The notes beneath the pieces were generated by a model. The model was not told the origin of the DNA, searched no databases, and worked only from the letters and a program-made list of their open reading frames with translations. A stretch of DNA of 64,000 bases, from positions 248,001 through 312,000 of the forward strand of contig JAJLPB010000005.1 of the NCBI GenBank assembly GCA_025548565.1, given 5' to 3'. Source of the DNA: Rugamonas sp. A1-17. GTDB taxonomy: Bacteria > Pseudomonadota > Gammaproteobacteria > Burkholderiales > Burkholderiaceae_D. Below are positions 56,961-64,000 of the stretch, piece by piece. The number at the start of each line of letters is the position of its first letter. Position 1 is the stretch's first letter. The position numbers and the translations under genes are program-made.

Positions 56961-58019
56961 ATGACGTCATTGCTATGGCGCCGCCCGCCGAATAATTTCA
57001 ACCTGATGCGCCTGGTGGCGGCCTGGATGGTGCTGTTTTCGCATAGCTACCATTTGCTCGGGCAGGGCGCGCAGGAGCCGCTGATGCGGCTGACCGGCGG
57101 ACGCATGACGCTGGGGACGTTCGCGGTCGGGGTGTTCTTCGCCATCAGCGGCTATCTGATCACGGCCAGCGCCTATGCGCGGCCCGGCCTGGGCGAGTTC
57201 CTGGTGGCCCGGGTGCGGCGCATCTTTCCCGGCCTGGCGCTGGTGGTGGTGCTGAGCGCGCTGCTGCTGGGGCCATGCTACAGCAGCCTGGCCGGCGGCG
57301 CGTATTTTGGCGCGGCCGCCACCTATACCTACATGCTGCGCAACATCACCCTGGTATCGCTGCAATACGGCTTGCCCGGCGTATTCGCCGCCAACCCGTT
57401 CGGCGGAGTGGTGAACGGCTCGCTGTGGACCTTGCCGATCGAATTCTCGCTGTACCTTGCCGTGGGCGGCGGGGTGCTGGCGCTGCGCCTGCTGAGGCGG
57501 GCCGGCGACACGCTGTGGCCGCTGCTGGCGCTCGGTGCCGCGTGCGCCGTCGCATGGACCCTGCTGTTGCAGGGCAAGCAGGCCGGCACCCTGGTGCTGG
57601 TGCCGTATTTCCTGCTGGGCGCCCTGTGCCGCATAGCGCGGCTCGCGCTGCGCGGCGCGGTGGCCGCGCTCATGGCGCTGGCGGCGGCCGGCAGCTTATG
57701 GCTGGCGCCGCAGCTGTTCCCGGTGCTGGCCTGTCTCGCCATCAGTTATGGCACGCTGTGGCTGGCGCGCCATCCGCGCTGGATCGTGCCCGTGAATTTG
57801 GACCGCGTCGGCGATTTGTCGTACGGCACCTACCTGTTTGCCTTTCCTATTCAGCAGAGCCTGGTGGCCAGCGGCTGGGCCGCGCAGCCATTGCTGCTGT
57901 GCCTGGAAGCCAGCGTGCTGGTGGCGCCGGCGGCGTGGTTGTGCTGGCACCTGGTGGAGCGCCACTTTGTGGCGCCCGCCAGCACGCCGGACGCGCCGCT
58001 GCGCGGAGCGCGGACATGA
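56961..58019 (+). CDS. Acyltransferase family 3 (OafA-like)
   Basis: 352-residue membrane protein with about ten helices. FNLMRLVAAWMVLFSHSYHLLG (catalytic His region), VGVFFAISGYLITASAYARPGLGEFLVARVRRIFPGL (R-x10-R pattern) and NGSLWTLPIEFSLYLAVGG are the AT3 signatures. It probably O-acetylates the EPS. It begins two bases after the previous stop; the stop overlaps the flippase start (ATGA). Confidence 0.92.
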   Translation: MTSLLWRRPPNNFNLMRLVAAWMVLFSHSYHLLGQGAQEPLMRLTGGRMTLGTFAVGVFFAISGYLITASAYARPGLGEFLVARVRRIFPGLALVVVLSALLLGPCYSSLAGGAYFGAAATYTYMLRNITLVSLQYGLPGVFAANPFGGVVNGSLWTLPIEFSLYLAVGGGVLALRLLRRAGDTLWPLLALGAACAVAWTLLLQGKQAGTLVLVPYFLLGALCRIARLALRGAVAALMALAAAGSLWLAPQLFPVLACLAISYGTLWLARHPRWIVPVNLDRVGDLSYGTYLFAFPIQQSLVASGWAAQPLLLCLEASVLVAPAAWLCWHLVERHFVAPASTPDAPLRGART

Positions 58020-59287
58020 GCATGTTGCAGCGTATCGTGAGGATGAGTGTGGCGCGCGGCTACGGCGTGCTGCTGTCGCTGGCGACCTTATTCGTGTCGG
58101 CCAGGCTGCTCGGGCCGGTCGGCCGGGGCGAGTTTGCCGCCGCCATGGCGTGGGCCACGCTGTTTGCCACGCTGGGCAACCTGAGCCTGGGGCAGGCGTT
58201 GCAGCACCGCTTGCAGCGCGCCACGCACCGGCTGGGGCTGCCGGAACAACTGGGCACCCTGGGCGGTTGCACGCTGATCCTGTCGGCGCTGGCGCTGGCG
58301 CTGGCGGCGGTGTTGTACCTGCTCACCGGGGGCGCCATGTACAAAGGCTTGAGCGCCGGCCTGATGGCGCTCGCGCTGGTGGGCGTGCCCTTGCTGATCT
58401 GGGAGCAGTTCGCCTCCAACATCCTGGCCGCCGCCGGTCGCACCGACATCCTGAACCGCTCGCAGTACGGCGGGCGCACGGTGGGCTTCCTGCTGTTCCT
58501 GCTGCTGGTCATGTACTGGCGCTGGGGCGTGCCCGGGGCGCTGGCGTCGCAGCTGCTGGGGCAGCTGTTGGTGGCCGCCATGGTCGCCTGGCCGCTGTGG
58601 CAGCTGGCCGGGCGCACGGCCCGTTGGGCGGGCGACGAGGTGCGGCCGTTGCTGCAGTCCGGCGCGCTGATCCATCTGACCACCGTCAGTGCCTTCCTGC
58701 TCGATCAGGTCAGCATCTTATTGATCAATAACTACCTGGGAAAACAGGATGTCGGCTATTACCAGCTGGCCCAGCAGATGGTGAGCCTGCTGCTGATCGT
58801 GCCGCAAAGCGCGCTGATGGTGATCTATGGCGGGCTGGCCGGTGCCGGCCCGGACCGTTTCTGGCCGGCCCAGCGCCGGTTGGCGAAAAAAATCCTGGCG
58901 GGATTGACCGCGATCGCGGCGCTGGCCTACCTGCTGGCGCCGTCCATGGTGGCGCTGGTGGCCGGCCCGGCGTTCGGGCCCAGCGCCATGATGTTCCGGG
59001 CGCTGCTGCCGACGGTGCTGGGCATCAGCCTGTCGCTGCTGATGACGCCGCAGTGGATCAGCCGCGGTTTGCTGAAATTGAACACCGCGCTGACGATTGC
59101 CACCAGCGTGGTGGTGGTGGCCTGCAGCGCCTGGGCGATACCGCGCTACGGCGTGAACGGCGCGGTCTATGTGCGCCTCGGGGTCTATGCCGCTTGGGTA
59201 CCGGCGGCGCAACTGCTATTCTGGTGGTGGTGTAACCGCCGCGCCGGGGCGGCGCAGCGCAGCGCGATTTTTGAAGGAGAGAGTTGA
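58016..59287 (+). CDS. Polysaccharide flippase (Wzx/MATE-like)
   Basis: 423 residues with about twelve membrane helices and the MOP-superfamily pattern: SVARGYGVLLSLATLFVSARLLGPVGRGEFAAAMAW at the start, QFASNILAAAGRTDILNRSQ, FLLDQVSILLINNYLGKQDVGYYQLAQQM. It should move the lipid-linked repeat unit to the periplasmic face for polymerisation. Start overlaps the acyltransferase stop by four bases; stop overlaps the next start by one base. Confidence 0.9.
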   Translation: MSMLQRIVRMSVARGYGVLLSLATLFVSARLLGPVGRGEFAAAMAWATLFATLGNLSLGQALQHRLQRATHRLGLPEQLGTLGGCTLILSALALALAAVLYLLTGGAMYKGLSAGLMALALVGVPLLIWEQFASNILAAAGRTDILNRSQYGGRTVGFLLFLLLVMYWRWGVPGALASQLLGQLLVAAMVAWPLWQLAGRTARWAGDEVRPLLQSGALIHLTTVSAFLLDQVSILLINNYLGKQDVGYYQLAQQMVSLLLIVPQSALMVIYGGLAGAGPDRFWPAQRRLAKKILAGLTAIAALAYLLAPSMVALVAGPAFGPSAMMFRALLPTVLGISLSLLMTPQWISRGLLKLNTALTIATSVVVVACSAWAIPRYGVNGAVYVRLGVYAAWVPAAQLLFWWWCNRRAGAAQRSAIFEGES

Positions 59288-60816
59288 TGGAGATGCACAA
59301 GCGTACCCGGGGCGCGCGCAGTGTCGCGCTGGCCGCCCTGATGGGCTTGGGACTGCTGCTGTTCTGCGCCTTGACCGGCCTGATGGTGGCGGTGATGCCG
59401 CCGGGCGTGCTGGTCCGGCTGCTGATCGCGCCGCTGGCGTTGTTCGCGCTGGTGCTGCTGTGGGTCGTGCCCAAGCGCGCCACCACGCCGGACGGCCTGC
59501 ATAACCTGCTGCTGGCGACATTGATCGTGCTGATCAATATTTGGCCCGCCTACATCGTCCATCGGTTCGGCGGGCTGCCCTACATCAACCCGACCAAGCT
59601 GGCCTGGCTCGCGCTGCTGGGCGTGGTCGGCGTCAATCTGTTTTCCAGCAAGCCGGCGATGGCGCGGCTGGTGGCGCGCTGCAAGGCGCATCCGCTGCTG
59701 ATCGGCGGCGTGGTGTTCCTGTTCGGCTGGCGCGTCGTCAGCGCCGCCAGCGGGGTGCAGCCGGTGGCCCAGGTGGTGTCGATGGCGTCCGAAGTGATCG
59801 GCTGCTACGCGATTTTCTTCATCGCGCTGGCGGTGTTGCGCGATGAGCGCGACGTCTTCCGCCTGCTCAAGGTGCTGGTGGCGGTGGCCATGGTGCAGGC
59901 GCTGCTGGCGTCGTACGAATCGGTGGTCAAGCATACGCTGTTCGACAAATTCGTGGTGCTGAGCTCGGAGGACGCGGCCACGATGGTGGACACCTTGCGC
60001 GAGAAATTCCGCAACGGACACTATCGGGCGCAGGGCACGTTCGAGCACCCGATGGTGCTGGCCGAATTCATGGCCATGAGCGCGCCGCTGGCGCTGGTGC
60101 TGTTCCTGAGCAGGCAGACCAGCGGCTGGCGCTGGACCGCGGCGGCCTTCCTGCCGGTCGCGCTGGTGGTCATCGTCAGCTCCCGCAGCCGGGTCGGCAT
60201 TGCCGTGCTGCTGGCCGCCGTGCTGCTGGTCGGCGGGCTGATGCTGTTGCCGCGCGGGCGGCGCCAGGGATCGAGCCTGTCGCTGGTGCTGACGATGTTC
60301 CTGCTGCCGGTGCTGATGGTGGGCGCGTATTTCGCCCTGAATGAGATGATCTCGCTGGCCGCTGGCCGTAGCGTGAGCGAGGCCAATAGTTCGCTGGCGC
60401 GCGTGCTGATGATGGAGCGCGGCATCCCGCTGCTCAAGGCCAGCCCGCTGGTGGGCTACGGTTACGGGATGGGCGCCGTCAAACTGGGCTTTTTCGACGG
60501 CGCCCGTTTTAATATCGATAATTATCTGCTGGGTGTCGCGCTCGACTCCGGCCTGCCGGGGCTGTTCGCCTTTGTCGGGGTGTTTATTGGCGCGACCTTC
60601 ATGGGGGTGCAGTGCTATCGCCGCCGCGACGACCGCGGCGGCCTGGCCGCCGGCTTCATTGCCGTATCGATCGTCGTCCTGTTGGGCTGCAAGACGGTGT
60701 TGTCGATCGCCTCGGGCTTCACGCTGGGCTATATTTTGATTGCCGCCATCATCGTCCTGCTTGAGCCGGCCGCTGGCGCGGCCGAGCCGGCCGCGGCACG
60801 CGCGGTGGCGGCATGA
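59287..60816 (+). CDS. O-antigen ligase/Wzy-like polymerase
   Basis: 509-residue membrane protein with about twelve helices and a large periplasmic loop (about 215-265, SYESVVKHTLFDKFV to RAQGTFEHPMVLAEFMAMS). SRSRVGIAVLLAAVLL and MMERGIPLLKASPLVGYGYGMG are features of the Wzy_C/O-antigen ligase family. Within a Wzx-OPX-PCP set it is the best candidate for the EPS polymerase. ATG 59287 overlaps the flippase stop by one base. Confidence 0.85.
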   Translation: MEMHKRTRGARSVALAALMGLGLLLFCALTGLMVAVMPPGVLVRLLIAPLALFALVLLWVVPKRATTPDGLHNLLLATLIVLINIWPAYIVHRFGGLPYINPTKLAWLALLGVVGVNLFSSKPAMARLVARCKAHPLLIGGVVFLFGWRVVSAASGVQPVAQVVSMASEVIGCYAIFFIALAVLRDERDVFRLLKVLVAVAMVQALLASYESVVKHTLFDKFVVLSSEDAATMVDTLREKFRNGHYRAQGTFEHPMVLAEFMAMSAPLALVLFLSRQTSGWRWTAAAFLPVALVVIVSSRSRVGIAVLLAAVLLVGGLMLLPRGRRQGSSLSLVLTMFLLPVLMVGAYFALNEMISLAAGRSVSEANSSLARVLMMERGIPLLKASPLVGYGYGMGAVKLGFFDGARFNIDNYLLGVALDSGLPGLFAFVGVFIGATFMGVQCYRRRDDRGGLAAGFIAVSIVVLLGCKTVLSIASGFTLGYILIAAIIVLLEPAAGAAEPAAARAVAA

Positions 60817-61850
60817 GCGCGGTGGCGGCGGGCGCACAGCCCAAGGTATGGATCGTGCTGGTGAACTGGAATGGCTGGCGCGATACCGTCGAGTGCCTGG
60901 AGAGCGTGCTGCGGCAGGACTATCCGGCGTTCGGCGTGATCGTCTGCGACAACGCGTCGGCGGACGGATCGCTGGATCAGCTGGCGCAATGGGCCGAGGG
61001 GCGGCTGTCGCTGGCGCCGCCGGACGGACCGCTGCGCCGGCTCAGCGCGCCGCCGCGCGACAAGCCGGTGCCGTATCTGCGCCTGGCCGCGCCGGCGCAG
61101 TTCGACCCGGCCGCGCTGGACTGCCCGCTGTTGCTGGTGCAGACCGGCGCCAACCTGGGTTTTGCCGGGGGCAATAACGTCGGCATCCGCATGGCGCTGC
61201 AGGATCCGGCGTGCGGCCTGGTGTGGTTGCTGAACAATGACACGGTGGTCGAGCCCGATTGCCTGTCCCGCATGGTGGCCACGGCCGGCAGCGATGCCGC
61301 CATCGGCATCACCGGCTCGGTGAACTGTTTTTATGCCGACCCGGACCGTGTGCAGGCGGTCGGCGGCGGCTACTTTTCGCGCCGCCGCGTGAAGACCGGA
61401 CTGTACGGGTTCCGCCTGCGCTATGACGGGTTGCCGCCGGCGCTGGTGGCACAGGCCGGCCGCGCGCTGGACTGGGTCAGCGGCGCCTCGATGCTGGTGT
61501 CGCGCGCGTTCCTGGAGCAGGTGGGGGAAATGGAAGAACAGTACTTCCTGTATTTCGAGGAGATCGACTGGGCATTGCGCGGCGAGGGCCGCTTCCGCAA
61601 CGCGCTGGCGGCCGACGCGCGCCTGTATCACAAGTCCGGCAGTTCCACCGGCGAGCAGGACGACAGCGCGTTTGCGGTCTATACCCAATACCGCTCGCGC
61701 TTCAAGTTGTACCGTAAATTCATGCCGGGCTGGCTGTTGGCCTGCCATTTGCGCACCGTGCGGGACGCCCTGGTGGCCATGCTGCGGCGCCGCCGGGTCG
61801 CCGCCCGCGCCATGTTCCGCGCCGGCCGCGACGATTTGTTCCGCCTGTAG
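60813..61850 (+). CDS. Glycosyltransferase family 2 (rhamnosyltransferase-like)
   Basis: 345 residues. VWIVLVNWNGWRDTVECLESVLRQ and VIVCDNASADGSLDQL, GANLGFAGGNNVGIRMAL, WLLNNDTVVEPDCL (metal site) and SGASMLVSRAFLEQVGEMEEQYFLYFEEIDWALR match the WsaE/rhamnosyltransferase-like GT2 group. There is no membrane helix apart from the hydrophobic surface. Overlaps the polymerase stop by four bases. Confidence 0.9.
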   Translation: MSAVAAGAQPKVWIVLVNWNGWRDTVECLESVLRQDYPAFGVIVCDNASADGSLDQLAQWAEGRLSLAPPDGPLRRLSAPPRDKPVPYLRLAAPAQFDPAALDCPLLLVQTGANLGFAGGNNVGIRMALQDPACGLVWLLNNDTVVEPDCLSRMVATAGSDAAIGITGSVNCFYADPDRVQAVGGGYFSRRRVKTGLYGFRLRYDGLPPALVAQAGRALDWVSGASMLVSRAFLEQVGEMEEQYFLYFEEIDWALRGEGRFRNALAADARLYHKSGSSTGEQDDSAFAVYTQYRSRFKLYRKFMPGWLLACHLRTVRDALVAMLRRRRVAARAMFRAGRDDLFRL

Positions 61851-61899
61851 GGCGGGTGTTTTTTGTCACGGCCGGCTGGTCCGGTCCGTTATCGATTCC

Positions 61900-62934
61900 A
61901 TGAACTCACTTTCCCCTTCCGCCGCCTGCCAGGTCAGCATCATTGTCAAAGCCCTCAACGAGGAATCCCGCATCGCCGCCTGCCTGCGGTCCGCGCTGGC
62001 GGCGCTGGAGGGCCTGTCCGGCGAGGTGATCCTGGCCGACTCCGTGTCGACCGACGCCACCGTGGCCATCGCCTCCGCGATGGCGGTGAAGGTGGTGCAG
62101 TTCAGCGCGGTGCGCGACCGCGGTTGCGGCGCGGCGCTGCAGCTGGGCTATCAATACGCCCGCGGCCAATATCTGTATGTGCTCGATGGCGACATGACGC
62201 TGGAGCCCGGCTTCCTGCAGCAGGCGCTGGCTTATTTGCAGCGGCACCCGGAGGTCGCCGGCGTCGGCGGCAAGCTGATAGACCAGGAGGTGCGCAACGT
62301 TGCCGACAAGTTGCGCGTGGCGCACTACGGCGCGCTGACCGAGGAACGGTCGGTGGCGGTGCTGGGCGGCGGCGGCTTGTACCGCGCCGACGCGGTGGCC
62401 CAGGTCGGCTATCTGTCCAACCGCTGGCTGCCGGCATTTGAAGAGGCCGAACTGGGCGCGCGTCTGCTCGCGGCCGGCTGGCGCCTGGTGCGCCTGCCGC
62501 AGCCCGCGGTGCGTCATTGCGGCCACGACGAAACCTCGTGGCAACTGATGCGGCGGCAATGGCGTAGCGGACGGATCGAGGCCAGCGGGCGCTTTCTGCG
62601 GGCGGCCATGGGACGGGCATGGCAGAGCCAGGCCGTCAGGGCGTGCTGGTTTGTGTTTGCGGCACCCCTGTTATATCTGTCGGCATTGATGGCGGGCGGG
62701 CTGGCGGTGCTGGCCGGGGGCGCGTTCTGGCCGGCCCTGGGCGCCGGTCTGGCCGCGGCATGGGGCGGCGCCGCAGGTTTGCTAATATGGCGAAAAAGAA
62801 ATTGGCATGAGGCACTTATTTCCGTGGTCGGATGGCACCTGTTCGCGCTGGGGGCGGCCCGTGGCTTTTGTCGCCCGGCCGGCGACCCGCGGGAGCCGAT
62901 CGCCGCTCGGGTAATTAGTGACAAATCAGCGTGA
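61900..62934 (+). CDS. Membrane-anchored glycosyltransferase family 2
   Basis: 344 residues. GT-A domain with VSIIVKALNEESRIAACLRSAL, VILADSVSTDATVAIA, VLDGDMTLEPGFL and GGGGLYRADAVAQVGYL, then WLPAFEEAELGARLLAAGWRLV (E-D-like base) and two C-terminal helices (about 250-305). KALNE replaces the more common PTYNR/PARNE opening. It begins 49 bp after the previous gene and is the last glycosyltransferase in view. A 260-bp gap follows. Confidence 0.88.
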   Translation: MNSLSPSAACQVSIIVKALNEESRIAACLRSALAALEGLSGEVILADSVSTDATVAIASAMAVKVVQFSAVRDRGCGAALQLGYQYARGQYLYVLDGDMTLEPGFLQQALAYLQRHPEVAGVGGKLIDQEVRNVADKLRVAHYGALTEERSVAVLGGGGLYRADAVAQVGYLSNRWLPAFEEAELGARLLAAGWRLVRLPQPAVRHCGHDETSWQLMRRQWRSGRIEASGRFLRAAMGRAWQSQAVRACWFVFAAPLLYLSALMAGGLAVLAGGAFWPALGAGLAAAWGGAAGLLIWRKRNWHEALISVVGWHLFALGAARGFCRPAGDPREPIAARVISDKSA

Positions 62935-63194
62935 AAAGTACAGAATAGCAACATGCGGAGGCGTTCTCCTGTTCCAGCGCAACCGGAGCCCGTTGTTTTT
63001 AGACGCGATATAGAATTCCAACTGGACATTTCCAGGTGGTAAGATAAAATTCTCAGAATTAATCAGGGCCGGCCATTTTGCTAGCAGGCACGCGCTTCGA
63101 CGGTAGATGCCAGGCGTGAACGGTGCTGTCGCCCATTTATTCCGTGTGTGGTTGTCGCCTATACCGGTCGCATTTTTCCTAAGAGGTATTTATA
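62935..63194. other. Gap before the lyase gene
   Basis: A 260-bp stretch with an AT-rich middle (around 63040-63060, AAGATAAAATTCTCAGAATT) that probably contains the promoter of the lyase gene. TTCCAACTGGACATTTCCAG around 63020 shows loose symmetry. No gene or clear terminator is visible. Confidence 0.35.
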
Positions 63195-64000
63195 ATGAAA
63201 CTCGGAACTGTTTCCCTGCTACGTTGCGCGGTGCTGCTGTCGCTTGCGATCACCGCCCCCAGCCATGCCGACTGGGCCACGCCCAGCATGTCTTATGTGG
63301 TGCGCCCGCTGCCGGCCAACTCGCAGGTCCAGCCGCAGAATCCCCCCAGCTTTACCTGGCCTATGCATGTGAGCAAGCCGCCTTCCTACATCGTGGAAGT
63401 GACCCCGGTCGGCGGCGCGCCGACAACCTACACCACCGACCGCAACTGGTTTTTGCCGAGCAGCACATTGCCTGCCGGGACCTATTCGTGGCGCGTACGG
63501 CCCTCGACGGTGGTCGACTGGTCGACCCCGCGCTCCTTCATCATTGATGCCACGTCGAAGCCGTTTGTGGTGCCGGACAACGCCACGTTGAAAGCCAAGA
63601 TCCTCGCGCGTGCCCGTCCGCGCAGCCTGGCGGCGGGGGTGGCGCCGAAGAGTGCCTGGAGCGCCGCGATGGCCACCGCCCGCGGACCGGCCCTGGCCGC
63701 CCTGACCGACAAGGTGCGCCGGCGCAAGACGTCGGTGCCGGTCTACACGGACGCCGACTGGCCGCTGCTGGTCAGTGGCGGGGCGTTGACCGCCGCGACC
63801 GCGACGCAAGGCGCGCAACTGCGCTGGGCCATGCTCGATCTGACTAACCAGATGGAAGGCGCGGCCCTGCTTTACCGGATCACCGGGGCGCCGGAATTCC
63901 TGACCGAGGCGCAGGTGCGCGGCGATCAGTTGGCCGCGCTCAGCCCCTACGGTCCCACCAGCTATAAGAACGCCGACCTGGAGACGCGCCGGATTGCGAT
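63195..64000 (+). CDS. Heparinase II/III-like polysaccharide lyase, 3' end outside the window
   Basis: The first 268 residues are visible; the frame stays open to the right edge. Signal peptide (SLLRCAVLLSLAITAPSHA), then a fibronectin-like N-terminal part (LPANSQVQPQNPPSFTWPM, SSTLPAGTYSWRVRPSTV) and the beginning of an alpha-helical toroid (TEAQVRGDQLAALSPYGP). This order is typical of heparinase II/III or DUF4962-type alginate lyases. Located at the end of the EPS locus, it may cut or trim the exported polysaccharide in the periplasm, as lyases do in other EPS loci. Catalytic residues lie beyond the edge, so activity cannot be judged. Confidence 0.75.
   Translation, partial: MKLGTVSLLRCAVLLSLAITAPSHADWATPSMSYVVRPLPANSQVQPQNPPSFTWPMHVSKPPSYIVEVTPVGGAPTTYTTDRNWFLPSSTLPAGTYSWRVRPSTVVDWSTPRSFIIDATSKPFVVPDNATLKAKILARARPRSLAAGVAPKSAWSAAMATARGPALAALTDKVRRRKTSVPVYTDADWPLLVSGGALTAATATQGAQLRWAMLDLTNQMEGAALLYRITGAPEFLTEAQVRGDQLAALSPYGPTSYKNADLETRRIA

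Noticed and set aside
48299..62922. Shared motif TTAGTGAC at 48299 and 62915 as an EPS operator
   Set aside because: The second copy lies inside the end of a glycosyltransferase coding region and there are only two copies, so chance is likely.

Overview
The window is a high-GC bacterial chromosome segment. Its core gene order (xseA, exbB-exbD-lpxK-Trm112-kdsB-adk), a membrane pyrophosphatase, a CoA-dependent anthranilate pathway and an XrtB/PEP-CTERM exopolysaccharide locus of the Methylobacillus eps type together point to a betaproteobacterium, most likely Oxalobacteraceae (Massilia/Duganella/Janthinobacterium group). The assignment rests on gene content and protein style only; no search was run. 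No insertion sequence, prophage or CRISPR array was seen.

Layout. 1-8.2 kb: a beta-glucan utilisation block: glucokinase (cut by the left edge), a divergent AraC/GyrI-type regulator, a secreted GH12 endoglucanase with a ricin-type lectin domain, a TonB-dependent receptor and a GH3 beta-glucosidase. Together they could take extracellular glucan to glucose 6-phosphate. 8.2-11.3 kb: a secreted M1-like zinc peptidase homologue and xseA, both on the minus strand. 11.27-12.59 kb: a 1.3-kb gene-free, comparatively AT-rich region. 12.6-16.5 kb: exbB, exbD, lpxK, a Trm112-like protein, kdsB and adk. 16.7-30.7 kb: hppA, two small secreted proteins, an AT3 acyltransferase, an SDR, gamma-glutamyltransferase, a patatin, a 1661-residue hybrid sensor kinase and a response regulator. 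30.8-38.6 kb: a seven-gene operon for aerobic CoA-dependent 2-aminobenzoate degradation with a MarR regulator and a RidA protein. 38.6-41.7 kb: a HAD-UbiA fusion and a membrane protein. 41.8-64 kb: a PEP-CTERM protein, tRNA-Arg(CCT), uup, then the EPS locus (CAAX-protease-like protein, epsL, epsB, epsD, epsE, epsF, epsG, exosortase xrtB, epsI, glycosyltransferases, aminotransferase, acetyltransferases, flippase, polymerase-like protein) and the start of a heparinase II/III-like lyase.

The most striking element is the gene-free region at 11.3-12.5 kb. It holds seven copies of a 94-bp module. Every copy has a T-rich left end, an IHF-type site, then a DnaA box that starts exactly 42 bp after the start of the IHF site, then an inverted weak DnaA box exactly 5 bp further on. 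Five of the seven strong boxes are the perfect TTATCCACA, and all seven point the same way. The variable spacers (49-109 bp) against the invariant internal geometry suggest a protein-DNA machine that controls DnaA (comparable in logic to E. coli datA or DARS) or an origin-like element. I know of no description of such an array at the xseA-exbB junction.

Secondary points of interest are an EpsG homologue without the P-loop lysine, a TLDc-like PEP-CTERM protein, a RidA protein placed to hydrolyse the enamine made by 2-aminobenzoyl-CoA monooxygenase/reductase, several perfect or near-perfect palindromes in promoters, and repeated use of TTG start codons.
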